A stretch of DNA of 64,000 nt from contig JABANP010000069.1 in NCBI GenBank assembly GCA_013115135.1, positions 1 through 64,000 on the forward strand, read 5' to 3'. Of this stretch, positions 54,778 through 64,000 are shown piece by piece (position 1 is the stretch's first letter; every line of letters starts with the position of its first letter). The translations under genes and the position numbers were made by a program. Source of the DNA: Perkinsus olseni (lineage: Eukaryota; Perkinsozoa; Perkinsida; Perkinsidae). Under the pieces are notes generated by a model. The model saw only the letters and a program-made list of their open reading frames with translations, made no database searches and was not told the origin of the DNA.

Positions 54778-55734
54778 GGTTATGGATGGATTATGCACAG
54801 AGACCTTGCGATAAACTGACTGGTCGTTTATACTTCTGTGCGCCCGAAAAAGACACTTTTTCATCTTTGCGTGTGAAAACGAGAAAATAATTGTTTATCT
54901 TTATCTTCGTGTGTGTGGAAAAGAAGAAAGACTTCTTCTTGACTTATTCTGTTGAATTCTCATTTTTGTGTGTGCAAGACCAGTTAAGTGATGTATCTGT
55001 TGTGTGTACAAGATGCAGTGGTGTTTGCATTCCAGTATCTAGCGACTGAGCCGCCCTGATTGATAGCCCAATTGCGGGTCGATTCCGTTCAGGCCTAAAG
55101 AATGGTAGCACATTTTTCGGCAAAGTTGATGACTCGAACTTCAAGTCATCAATTCTGTGGGCGACGCGCACGAAGATGCTCGTGCGTGTGTCCTCCGCAC
55201 TCTGGGATGGACTTCGCCGGTGCTTACAGTAGATCTTCGTATCCTCTTTTACTCAAAATCACCCATACCTAGATGTACGCGTGCGGCACGCGGCGTGCCC
55301 TATCATCCATCAGCACGTGCAATTGCAGATCCACGAGTGTCCAAGTTGGATTCGATAATTAACGAAGCTGTCATCAGGATGCGACTCGTATGCTGATGAC
55401 AGCTCGAATCCCGGAAAGGCTGTCAATCTGTTAACGAACTGGAACGAGCTGTAGCTATAACATTCTGGTCTTCACCTTTCTCGGCAGGGAAAAGGAAATG
55501 GAACATTTGGAAAACTTAATAGCGTGCGTCAAACTGTGTATAGCGTGCAAAGGATGACCTCGCATTCCTTGGCTTGATGAATAGAGCCTATTCAACAGGC
55601 TGAACTGATCGCCCCCAGGGAGGTATGTCGGAGGTGCTAGTCTAACGAAGCCGTACTGCCGGTGTGGGACTTTGAGCTCAGACACACACACGCCCAAAGG
55701 CTGTAGGCTACAGCCTGTATTTCGGTTAGAGAGT
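54778..55734. other. no recognisable gene
   Basis: Interval between the secreted-protein gene and the truncated legumain. Short frames only. The place where missing legumain exons would be expected (left of 55735) shows no legumain motif. Confidence 0.45.
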
Positions 55735-55744
55735 GTATGAGCTT

Positions 55745-55880
55745 CAAGTCCAACGCCGAAAAGCGGCTTAGTCAGGATAGCACCGATGTATCTTGTCTCA
55801 AGAAGGATGTTTATGGAGAACAGAAAGTAGCGCTCAGGTAGAGGATAGGGCAAACCTAAGATACTTTCTTTCCTCCCGGC
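55745..55880 (+). repeat. dispersed repeat copy 3, in the copy-B legumain remnant
   Basis: Same repeat and same relative place as 33655-33795. Segmental similarity between blocks A and B stops just to its left (about 55735). Confidence 0.65.
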
Positions 55881-55899
55881 AGGATCCGCTCCCACAACT

Positions 55900-56496
55900 G
55901 GGTTGCCTGTTAACGATCACGAACACTAGCTCCTCCCACAGACTTCAGAGTGACGATGTTTCACCGTGCGTGCTCTTCGCTGGGGGGACTTACTCGCTTA
56001 ACATTATCCTTCGACACTTGGCGGCCCGGATAGTCCACCTTGCAGCCTTGGTAGACGTCCACGCCCGGGGCAGTGCCTGGACCGAGTACTAGTTGTAGCA
56101 TAGCTGGAAAGTCCCACCCGTGGGCTTATTGAACAGCTTGCCCCTATACGGATTCTTCCAACTGTTTACAACATCATTGTACCTGCGTTCGAGACCTCAG
56201 TCGTTGACGGCAATCTGGGAAGCTCTCTCTCACGATAAGGTTATGATTTGGTTTTCCGGTATACCGTTGCGCTTGAGGATTTGATAAGCATGGCACAAGC
56301 CCGCCTGATGGCGATAATTATCATAACCTCTTGACCCGGCGATAAGGACCTGAGCGGGTTTTCGGTTCCGTGCCCCCTGACCACGCCTGAAGGTCCGCAC
56401 GGATCGACCTACAGCCCAATGACGCGGTTTTGAGTTCTCTCCTCCGTAAACCGAAGTCGCGAGGATGAGTCCAACCAAGGCGGCGAGAGGGTTCAT
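55900..56496 (-). pseudogene. legumain copy B, 3'-truncated
   Basis: ATG at 56496 with signal peptide ([19 protein letters not shown]), NSKPRHWA, intron 56350-56412, [34 protein letters not shown] and [14 protein letters not shown] up to KDNVKRV are intact. The exons with the catalytic His (DHGG) and Cys (ACDSGS) and the C-terminal part are absent. It can be at most a non-catalytic fragment. The coding part that remains has no stops, so the loss may be recent. Confidence 0.8.
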
Positions 56497-56574
56497 GGGC
56501 GTCAATCGGCTGGGCTTGAAATCTACGAAAAGCACCACTGAGAACATACTCACACGCCCCCAATGATCCACTGG

Positions 56575-57590
56575 TCACCTCGAGACTCTCGAGCCGAGAG
56601 ACGTGTCTCATGCACCACGTCGCGGCGAAGATCGGGCATGTCTCGGGCGAGTGTGTTCACGGCGTCACAGCGCCACGCTGGTACACCCCGCCTAAGCGTA
56701 TCAGAACTTCTCCGTAGATCTCGCAGCTGCTTCCGCCTCCCCTATGCACTCAGTACTGTGACTGATGGATATAGTGCTAGTCACAGTCGGTTGAGTCTTG
56801 GCGTTGGGGCGTGTCAAGCTCGCAGGCCGGTTGAAAGGATAAACTAGATGCCCACAGGCGTGACAGTTTGCTCTCAAAAAGAGCAGGGTCTAATCTCGTT
56901 CAGGCAAGAAGTGCTGACTCTGTCCTTGAGGGATTCTCACAGCGATGTATTTCTTTATGAAGTCAGTGCAACTGCTAGGCCGGAATTCTCTCCTGGGCGA
57001 GAAACAGCATCAATGTGGCGCTGAGTGTGGAAAATGGACCACTTGTCTTGACCAAGTGGCCCCTGAACAAACCGTCCCTGAGTGTCCGGCTCATCTGAAA
57101 GGTCCTAAGCAATAAGTGCCACTTCAGAAAATCCGTCCCTAAGTGTCAGTGTTAGTGGGAGCTTCGTGGGAGTAATGTGAAATAGGCCCCAAATGAGCGA
57201 ATGAAGAGGGCAGTTTAGCAGCGTGTCCCGAACAAACAATCCTATTCCGCGAATGAGCGCATCAGTTGATGGTTAGACAGAACAGCTTCGCCGATGAGAA
57301 AGTCATCTGGGAGGGGTCGTCTGCAGCGACACGAGTGAATCTTCAGGCTGTGTCTCGCTCCCCCAGCGAGAGAATCGTGCGACAATGTGTAACCGTATGA
57401 CAGGACTTAGCACAAGGCGTCATCATAGTGCAATTCTACGGCACTCTCCTCGCAGCACATGGAATGTTATAAAGCGGCGGCAGTCTCCAACCGGGGCTTG
57501 CCTCCGAGTCGCCATGCGTACTCCGGAAGGTGGCGGAAGGCCTCGGCTACATCGGCTGTCCGAGCCGCGGGAAGATCATTTCCATTTCCT
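56575..57590. other. upstream region of legumain B, conserved with block A
   Basis: Aligns with about 34500-35420. No gene recognised. Confidence 0.35.
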
Positions 57591-57615
57591 TTTCATTCTG
57601 AGTCCCGAGGAACGT

Positions 57616-57912
57616 CTAGAGGATATGGCCCCGTCCAGGGTATTGGTTCTGTCGAATCGGAGGCAAGCTGAAATAGTCTCCAGCCATCTCTCTGGCGAGT
57701 TGGACATGACGCTCGTAATATTCTTCGCGGCCCTCGTACGGGCCCAAGTAGCCTCCAAGACGCTCCCTCAAGTGAGGTAGTTCTGGGAGATGAGGTGAAG
57801 CGTGCGCTTCTTCTACGGGATGTTGTGGAGACTGATACCTGCGGCGGAAGTCGATGGCTCCATAGCACGAGCCCAGCGAGAGTTGCGCCCCCAAACTAAA
57901 CTTCACGAGCAT
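57616..57912 (-). CDS. hypothetical protein, copy B
   Basis: Same 98-codon frame, start and stop as the copy ending at 35779, with about ten changes (for example LPELPHLRERLGGYLGPYEG). Function unknown; conservation of the frame is the main evidence. Confidence 0.45.
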   Translation of the reverse strand: MLVKFSLGAQLSLGSCYGAIDFRRRYQSPQHPVEEAHASPHLPELPHLRERLGGYLGPYEGREEYYERHVQLAREMAGDYFSLPPIRQNQYPGRGHIL

Positions 57913-58238
57913 TCACACATGATTAATATTCTAACCGTGTATAGATGGAGAACAGTGGACTGGGCCGGTGACAGTGGTCCGCTGTTACCTGCGAAGCTCG
58001 GATCGGAGCTGTCTGATCTCGTTGTGATGACTCCTAAGGATTTCCTTGAGTACCTAAGCCAACAGTCCCATCGAGGAGGTCAATAGGCACGAAGTCGCGC
58101 CGCCACAGATAAGGAAATCAGCGACCTGGATGTCTGCGTCTTGTCTGTTGACCCTTGGGTGTTGGTTCTTATTCTGACTGCGTTGGGTGGTTGCAGCAAC
58201 CGATATTGGGCGTCCGAACCTTGCAGGTGAAAACGCTA

Positions 58239-58320
58239 TGAGTGCTGTGGGGTTCGAACCCACGCGGACCGTGTCCAGTGGATCTTAAGTCCACCCCCTT
58301 AACCACTCGGGCAAACACTC
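58239..58320 (-). tRNA. tRNA-Leu (TAA), copy B
   Basis: Same 82 bases as 36143-36224 with intact stems and a TTTT run after the 3' end. No substitutions although the flanks have diverged, which suggests both are functional. Confidence 0.93.
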
Positions 58321-58345
58321 ACATACGAAGTCCATACAGAATCCC

Positions 58346-59440
58346 TCACCTGTCAATAACTATATCATCTTTGTTGATAGGGTGCGCTTGGAGCTCCGCC
58401 TCGCTCGGAGCTTTGTAGGTCACTTCTTTTTCTCTACTTCTACTTTCTATTATTCTGTGGGACCTCCGCACCTGAAACCAGACACAGCTAGAGTAATAAA
58501 CCAAGGGCTGAATGTTCCAAAAGCATTGAGCCATGTGCTGTGATCAAGACGTGCTGGTCTCGCTGTACTAGGGATACCTGTTCGGCCAATTTCTCAGCTT
58601 CTCCTCTAGCTTCCTCGAGCTGCTTTCTGAGAGAACTGGAGTGCCTGAGGGTCTCAGCGATCACCACTGAAAATTGTGCTGTCTTACGATCTCTCAGCTG
58701 CCAGTGCCCTCTCAAGTCGAGCTAGCTTGGCTTTGTATTCCGAGCTCTCGGGCGTGATAATCCAAAGACTGCAGCGAACCGCAGCCCATTTCCCCCGGCC
58801 GCTCTACAACGACTGAGAGGTCCTCTCTTCTCGTCCCTGATAGTTCAGTAAAGACTAATCACCGGAGATCATCGGTCTCACCTTCCCCCTCGGCACGCCT
58901 GGGAGACCGACTCCGCTTGAGACGCCTTTCAAGGCCGGTTATCCGCTCTCGCAATCTCTCCACTTCCCCGCGGTATCGATCATTACGTCGGACGAGGGCA
59001 TATCGATCTTCAGTTAATCTCTGAAACTTTTGTATACCAATAAGGACTTGTTGACAGCTCAGTCGATAACTTCAAGACTGAACGACCCTCGTGCTCGGAA
59101 GAAAGGCGCGATATGTTCCTCGGATACCATTTAGAATTCGCTGAGTGAGACCCACTTTGACTTCCTCTCGTAGGCTCTCAGCTAATGTGAAGCGCGTCGG
59201 TGAAGATCTCTTCGTTTGAACTCCGCAAGAAACACGCTCGGGAATCCTCGTGACGCTGAATCCAGTCGAAGAAAACCTGAAATTTAACTCCAATCATCGC
59301 CGAAATCCGGCAAGAGTAGTAATCCTTACAGAGTCTCCGTTGGGGACCCTGGGATCCTCGCTATGTATTCATGGAGTGTTTGGTGCACCGTGCTCTTAAC
59401 CATGTTTTTAGCTACAGAAGCCATATCGACTTCATCCTGA
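58346..59440 (-). CDS. coiled-coil protein, copy B
   Basis: Counterpart of 36250-37551. The same exons are present (GYRGEVERLRE-type helix, RLKRSRSPRR, KLARLERALAAE, SLRKQLEEARGEAEKLAEQ, tail ending DDIVIDR). An extra Gly-Thr-type segment (LTQRILNGIRGTYRAFLPS) replaces part of the middle, and small deletions fall near 58560 and 58830. Upstream, a tRNA-like sequence lies in the intron before the NMVKSTVHQTLHEYI exon. Likely a diverged paralogue. Confidence 0.5.
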
Positions 59441-59461
59441 AAGATCGATCACAGGCATGCC

Positions 59462-59542
59462 AAAAACCCCACGCCGCGATTCGAACCCGAGTCACAGTGC
59501 CCTAAACCGTATGTATTAACCACCTAAGCTAACGGGACATAC
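59462..59542 (-). other. tRNA-Pro (AGG)-like sequence, in an intron of coiled-coil copy B
   Basis: Box A TAGCTTAGGTGG, anticodon stem ACGGT/ACTGT (five pairs with one G-U) around loop TTAGGGC (anticodon AGG), box B GGTTCGAATC, then GTTTTTG. The acceptor stem pairs poorly and the T-stem has a mismatch, so it is probably a pseudogene. The matching intron of copy A has no such sequence. Confidence 0.55.
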
Positions 59543-59697
59543 GAACAGATCCGCTTACTCCGTGTCTCACTGTTTCCTGCGGAGCCCCTGTGGTGTACAA
59601 TGGCCCTTCTTCGGAGGTATGTAGTGCGTTCGAAGCCATTGACCGGTACAACAGCTGAACACTCTCAGCATTCCCCAGTCGAATAGGTACCGCCAAC

Positions 59698-60018
59698 GTG
59701 TTCGCTCAGGCGAAAATTTTCTTCGTATTCTCTCAGTTGACAGCTTCGATTCTTCGATCCCCCGGAACTGTGACGAACACAACACGCTCTCAGCCCTTCA
59801 CACTTAATGATTTGAATACGTGCACTTGCATGCAAGGCAACGAACTTCAAACAGATGCATGCGTGGTATTCCAAACAGTGATTGTAAATGAGTTCTCGAC
59901 CCGAAATAATATCGCCGCCCAGCTGAAGAATGGACAGTCGGAGTCACCTGCGCCTGCTGCGCGGCATTGGAGAACGTGCAGTGATGGTGTTGAACTTGGT
60001 GACACGGTTAGACCGTAA
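59698..60018 (+). CDS. small secreted-protein candidate
   Basis: 106 codons. Starts with a hydrophobic leader (MFAQAKIFFVFSQLTASILRS) that may be a signal peptide, followed by a short Thr/Asn-rich region and CTCMQGNELQTDACVVFQT. The second half (EFSTRNNIAAQLKNG) resembles 38050-38110 in block A. Unknown function; a non-coding alternative is possible. Confidence 0.35.
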   Translation: MFAQAKIFFVFSQLTASILRSPGTVTNTTRSQPFTLNDLNTCTCMQGNELQTDACVVFQTVIVNEFSTRNNIAAQLKNGQSESPAPAARHWRTCSDGVELGDTVRP

Positions 60019-60880
60019 CGGCGCCCATCGCAAAGGCATTGAAGATCCTCTCAAGGGTCGTCTGTGATATCTGAGAGAAGCGAGGAATACTGTGCCGGGC
60101 GACAACAGCCGAATTCCCTGGCTATGCTGGCTAGCAGAAAGCTTCTGAAGAACGATAATTGGCCCCAGAATGGCCCCTTCGAAGTCACAAAAATGCAATT
60201 TGCGTCTAATCCTCGACCCCGCAAGAGAACGGATTTTTCCCGCAGCCAGCCCCCTCCCAACCTGGAAATCGCTGAACTGAAGCTGCTTCTGTGCGTCGAG
60301 GAAGATACCGAAAACTTCTCCTGCAGAAAGATGCCGAAATATTTCAGAACAACAGAATACTAGCTTACCGATCCTTTTCGGAGCATTTCCTTCATCACTG
60401 ACCCCCTCCGGCACTATCGCGTACTTCACGTTGGTGCCTGAAACTCGACAGGCGCTTCCTACCCCGCATGGCTTGGAACCTCACCATGTCTTTCGAGCAG
60501 CACAGACGAGCAGATTTCCGAGGCTCTGAGGAATGCCTCTAGTTTAACCAGCTTCTCATCAAGGTCGATCCAGGCAATGAGATCCGACACGAGAATCGCC
60601 GTGCTAAAACGCAGCGAATCTTGACCACTTGCATTTCCTCAACGCTCACCTTCCTTGCTCATCAGCTGCTCTGAGTACTGCTCCGGGCAGACAACTTGCT
60701 CGGTTCAGACGATCGGGAACCTGTAGGAACAGCAAACAAGCCTTCTTCCCACCATTCTCATCCAAACTGGGACGGCAGACGGATGAAGGGGCGACCACCA
60801 GTCGACTTCCAGATAGGAATTCTGGAACGATGAGATTGTGTCGACGTCTGCTTTGTGTGCTTCACAAGGTGGTAGAATGA
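60000..60880 (-). CDS. hypothetical minus-strand gene, several exons
   Basis: Exon-like stretches read on the minus strand: NLIVPEFLSGSRLVVAPSS to AADEQGR before GTGAGC (about 60840-60655), STAILVSDLIAWIDLDEKLVKLEAFLRASEICSSVLLERH before GTGAGG (about 60610-60490), then GEVFGIFLDAQKQLQFSDFQ (about 60320-60260). The composition is coding-like and donors are good. I do not recognise the protein. It could be separate from, or the 3' part of, the ABC transporter gene to its right. Confidence 0.4.
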
Positions 60881-61395
60881 AGCTTAAGTGTCCTCAATAA
60901 CTCTGTTTGAGTTGAGCTGTGGTGATTAACAAGAACATTTCCTACATATTGCTGCCGGAACCGAGATCTTTCGCTCGGTGCAGAAGCGGGAAGGTTTAAG
61001 TGAAGGCTAAGTGTCCTCAATAACTCGCAAGGCAGGAATACTGCCCCCTTCCGGAACCCACCTTATCAAGTATGGCTCGCGCATCTTCCAGAGTAATGCA
61101 GAGCTGGGCCGACGGGCTGCTGTCAGCATTGCCCGATGCGATACCCATCGAACCTGATGCAGTCAGAGCTCCCTACGGGAACCATGGCGGTGAAAACTGA
61201 TTGGGATTTGTCATCCATTCGTGATGTTCTCGCTCTTTTTCCAACTCAGGTATCAACAACCACACCACCGTTCAGCAGACCCTCTACATGCAATAGTATA
61301 ATCAAACTCCGCTCAGTAACCAAAATTTTCTTCGGTTTTTTCCATTTCTCAACTTTTTCCACTCTTTCCTGGTTTTAAAAGACCCTTGCCTTCTC
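60881..61395. other. no confident gene
   Basis: Contains a direct repeat of TAAGTGTCCTCAATAACTC (about 60886-60904 and 61007-61025). Frames are short on both strands. Confidence 0.35.
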
Positions 61396-61518
61396 ATGTG
61401 TCACGCTGTTCCATGTCAACTAATTCAGCACCGCGTCGTAGATCATGAACGTGATAAACGTATCCGCTCGGGACCCCAAGCAACCCTCCCTTGCCATCTA
61501 GGCTGTTACCCTATTAAG

Positions 61519-64000
61519 CTACCGGAAACCACATCCCCACTGCATGCCTCTCCGATTCAAGCGATCACCACACAACTTCGCTTTGATTTTTCGGTAGTCA
61601 CTCGCCCCACCGGGCTCACTTCTGATCTTCCCCGCAGCTTCCTCCTTCACACCGTCGTACCTCAGGCTGACCTCGTAGCCCCTTCCAAAGCGGCTCTTCA
61701 ATCGCTGGGGCGACCCGAGACATCTGAATTGCCCTCCCACCTGACAATTCCGGCAAGTGAGAACGTGACCGGAGGTGGTTGAGCCCACCTGAATAGCAAT
61801 CCGGGAGCACAGGGCCTCAGCTTCCTCCATAGAATGCGTGGTTAGAACGACGACACTCTGGCGACTGACTGCCAGCTGCTGTATCACGCCCCAGAGGAAT
61901 CTTCGGGACACGGGGTCCATGCCTGTGCTCGGCTCATCGAGGAAGACGATACGAGGACGACCGATCTGAGTTAGAGCAAAGCTGGTAAGCTGATCATACA
62001 ACTTCCATGCTGAACGACCGTGGGACGGTGGAACGGTCGACAGCGAGTCGGTCGCGAAGTTGAGAGAACATTATTAAGTTGCACTCGAGTCCTTCAAGAG
62101 CAATGTAATAGAGGTAAGATCAGCTGCGAAGGTGCATCACAGAGCATCAAGAAACAGCGACGTTCATCAAGATCGGCAGGCGACGCTTACAATAGCCATT
62201 CCGACGGATAGTTTTCTCTTATTGCCACCACTGAGACTCCCAGCCCGCTTGTCCTTATATCTGCGATAAAAACGCTGCCCGCGGGATTCGAACCTGCGCC
62301 TCTCACGGTTCCAATGAGAGCTGCTTCAAAGTACTCTCCACCGAAGCGTCAAGTAGGTGGCCCTTCAAACCCTTCAGGCGGCCATAGAGCTCCAGATGCT
62401 CCTTTGTGGTCATTCGATCGAGAAGCGCATCGAACTGGGGACAGTAACCAAGATTCCTCCGGCACTTGGCCGTCTGAAAACCAACCAAACCTGCTGTACC
62501 CACACGGACATCACCCCTCCCCGTGCCGTTTCCGCATAAAGTAGGAAATCGCTAAGGCAGCAAGATGATAAGGTTCGGCAGTTTTTTTGTTTGTCTTCGT
62601 CTACGAATCTGTTGTGTCTCTAGCCTAGTATTCATTGCTGTATTACTACGTTACGGCCTGTCTCGTTCGTCTACTATCGTACTTCCCTATCACGGTTTCA
62701 CTTTGGGTGTTTCGTTCACTCAATAAAGCCTGCGTGCCTTACATCAGCAGCAACGGTCGAGCCCGCTACCCACACCTCTCCCTCTGTTGGTGCATACAAG
62801 CCGCACATCATCTTGAACCTAACAAAAACTAATTTAAAATAAGCATTGCCTAGTGTCCCACACCCCAGCACTCGGCGACTTCTCAAAGATCTACTTCCAC
62901 ACTTAACTTCAAAGAAATTGATTTTCTCTCTTCGATCGAATGGAGGCGGGTACCCGATGGCGAATCAGTATTCCGCCAGCGTCAAATTTAGACTTCCACC
63001 GAACAAGCACGAACAAGCAGTAGACTTCAATCACCTACGTCGTAGTCTTGCCAGCACCGTTGATCCCCAACAGTCCGAATACTTGACCAGAGTCAGCAGC
63101 GAACGAGACGCCCTTCACTGCATGAACAGCCCTCGAAGGATCGGCAGTCAGAGATCCTCGGGGAAGGTAACTGCGCGAAAACTCGCGGTTAGCGCGGGAT
63201 ACAAGAGCACCGCAATGCACGAAAGTCGCGAAATGCCTTGGCAGTTGTGCTAGGCAAAGCTTCTAGGCGAGAGTAACTCCAGGTGATAATCATAGTCAAT
63301 CTACCGACCAGAACGGTTCCGGCCGCCAGGCAATGCAAGCCAGGGCCGGCAGCAATACTTAACAGACCTCAACTGTCTTCAGACCGTCGGTGACAGGATG
63401 GACTCGATGGAGGTTTATACGAACCAGCTGTTGAAGACAACCGATGTCCGACATCGAAAGGTGGTCAGACATGTGCTTCCGTTGCCGGAAAGAGTCGGAC
63501 AGAGTCCAAAATTGACCGTGCTTACCATTTTCGAACGTTGTCAACGGCCAGAATCTGCTTGCGCTTGTCCAGCCCCGCGACTCTCTCTTTCTCTACCGTA
63601 ACATCCGCATCTTCTGGCGCCAGCTGGTCCTCAGGGAATTGAACTAAAACGAGCAGGAACATCTCAGGTCCATTGAGGAAGAGCAAGATTGCAAGATGTT
63701 CATCAGACCACACCGTGTGGAATAAGAGCCTGATTCCAGCTGGTCTATCGCTTACCACTGCCTCTCCAGTTTGACTTTGTACGACAGCCAGTGGCCTGCG
63801 GTACCCAAATAGTCGAACCAAATACAGAGCGCGAGGAATGCAACGCTGGCGAATGCGAGGTAGACCAGGTCGTCGGCTACTCCCCCGTAGCACAGCTCTC
63901 GAGTGCCCAACACCTTTTCAGTGCATGTACCTAGAGGGAACCTGTGCGTGCAATGAACGCCTTAATGGTGCCCTCCGTATCAGATGCACAGAGCACGGTA
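61519..64000 (-). CDS. ABCA-type ABC transporter, nucleotide-binding domain (5' part outside window)
   Basis: ABCA proteins move lipids across membranes. On the minus strand: a hydrophobic segment ([16 protein letters not shown]) near 63880-63830; the linker [14 protein letters not shown] and ILAVDNVRK (about 63600-63530); [12 protein letters not shown] and Walker [11 protein letters not shown] (63130-63035); GDVRVGTAG to [11 protein letters not shown] (Q-loop, about 62540-62430); and [14 protein letters not shown] (signature, about 62260-62205) after a 46-nt intron. Then Walker [14 protein letters not shown] with H-loop [11 protein letters not shown] (61975-61810), and after an intron at about 61752-61792, [25 protein letters not shown] (61750-61680). 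All ATPase motifs are intact. A second ABC half is not visible in the window; the 3' end is uncertain. Confidence 0.88.
62261..62306 (-). other. 46-nt ABCA intron made of a tRNA 3' end
   Basis: The exon ...SLEP and the exon YKDKRAG join in phase across GTGAGA...CGCAG. Between these ends the intron reads GGCGCAGGTTCGAATCCCGC (T-arm with box B, one stem mismatch), GGGCAGCG (acceptor-like) and TTTTT (Pol III terminator-like). Confidence 0.65.
62560..63030. other. ABCA intron, no further feature recognised
   Basis: Lies between the Walker A exon and the Q-loop exon. Somewhat pyrimidine-rich on the plus strand; no repeat or RNA gene seen. Confidence 0.45.
63170..63527. other. ABCA intron, no further feature recognised
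   Basis: Lies between the VRK exon (donor GTAAGC at about 63527 on the minus strand) and the Walker A exon (acceptor GCGCAG near 63180). Nothing else recognised. Confidence 0.4.

Larger units (their letters stand above)
55735..60010 (-). repeat. segmental duplication B (counterpart of 33645-38110)
   Basis: Legumain 5' half, its upstream region, the hypothetical 98-codon gene, tRNA-Leu and the coiled-coil gene follow in the same order and orientation as in block A, with scattered substitutions and indels. It is older than the 4.1-kb tandem duplication, which is nearly identical between units. Confidence 0.88.

Noticed and set aside
57385..57780. 131-codon plus-strand frame, similar to one at 35185-35538
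   Set aside because: It is antisense to the conserved 98-codon minus-strand frame, and its length and frame differ between the two segmental copies.

Overview
The window is eukaryotic. Genes are broken by many very short GT-AG introns (about 30 to 80 nt), two LTR retrotransposons are present, and nuclear-type tRNA genes lie between genes. The intron style, the small secreted proteins and the mix of families suggest an alveolate protist of the Perkinsus type. That is an inference from style; no single diagnostic marker proves it.

Layout. 1-5339: an LTR retrotransposon on the minus strand with very short LTRs, a gag-PR-RT-RNase H frame and an integrase frame one base out of register. 5.3-16 kb: host DNA with a small hypothetical gene (5.9-6.6 kb) and a multi-exon thiamine pyrophosphokinase (8.5-10.6 kb, minus). 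One of its introns is packed with perfect stem-loops. 16-20.5 kb: a DIS3L2-like 3'-5' exoribonuclease (plus). 22-22.9 kb: a secreted protein gene (minus). 23.3-29.6 kb: a large helical-repeat protein (plus). 30.8-31.7 kb: tRNA-Gly and a METTL21-type methyltransferase. 32.5-38 kb: legumain, a conserved small gene, tRNA-Leu and a coiled-coil gene. The same block recurs in diverged form at 55.7-60 kb, where legumain has lost its catalytic exons. 36281-44501 is a 4.1 kb direct tandem duplication that joins the coiled-coil gene to the 3' end of a retrotransposon. 43199-52967 is a full-length BEL/Pao-type LTR retrotransposon (minus, 233 bp LTRs, 5 bp target duplication GAGAC). 53.9-54.8 kb: a three-exon secreted protein. 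59.9-64 kb: an unresolved minus gene and an ABCA-type transporter that runs off the right edge.

The most unusual material is nested inside the BEL/Pao element. Three insertions (44578-45434, 47549-48294, 49897-50855) have long inverted arms built of degenerate 15-bp units, cores with tRNA-like sequence, and 9-bp target duplications. Two of them restore the pol reading frame exactly when removed in silico. They look like foldback-type non-autonomous elements of a kind I do not recognise. A fourth, unrelated 821 bp insertion sits at 46044-46864. Independently, tRNA-like sequence recurs inside short introns of host genes (DIS3L2, ABCA, legumain copy A, coiled-coil copy B). In two cases it is absent from the paralogous intron.

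No operon logic applies. The host genes are ordinary housekeeping, secretory or lysosomal functions (cofactor synthesis, RNA decay, protein methylation, cysteine protease, lipid-type transport), and the retroelements and their parasites account for about a quarter of the window. Exon limits come from reading frames and splice motifs only, so they are approximate unless stated.
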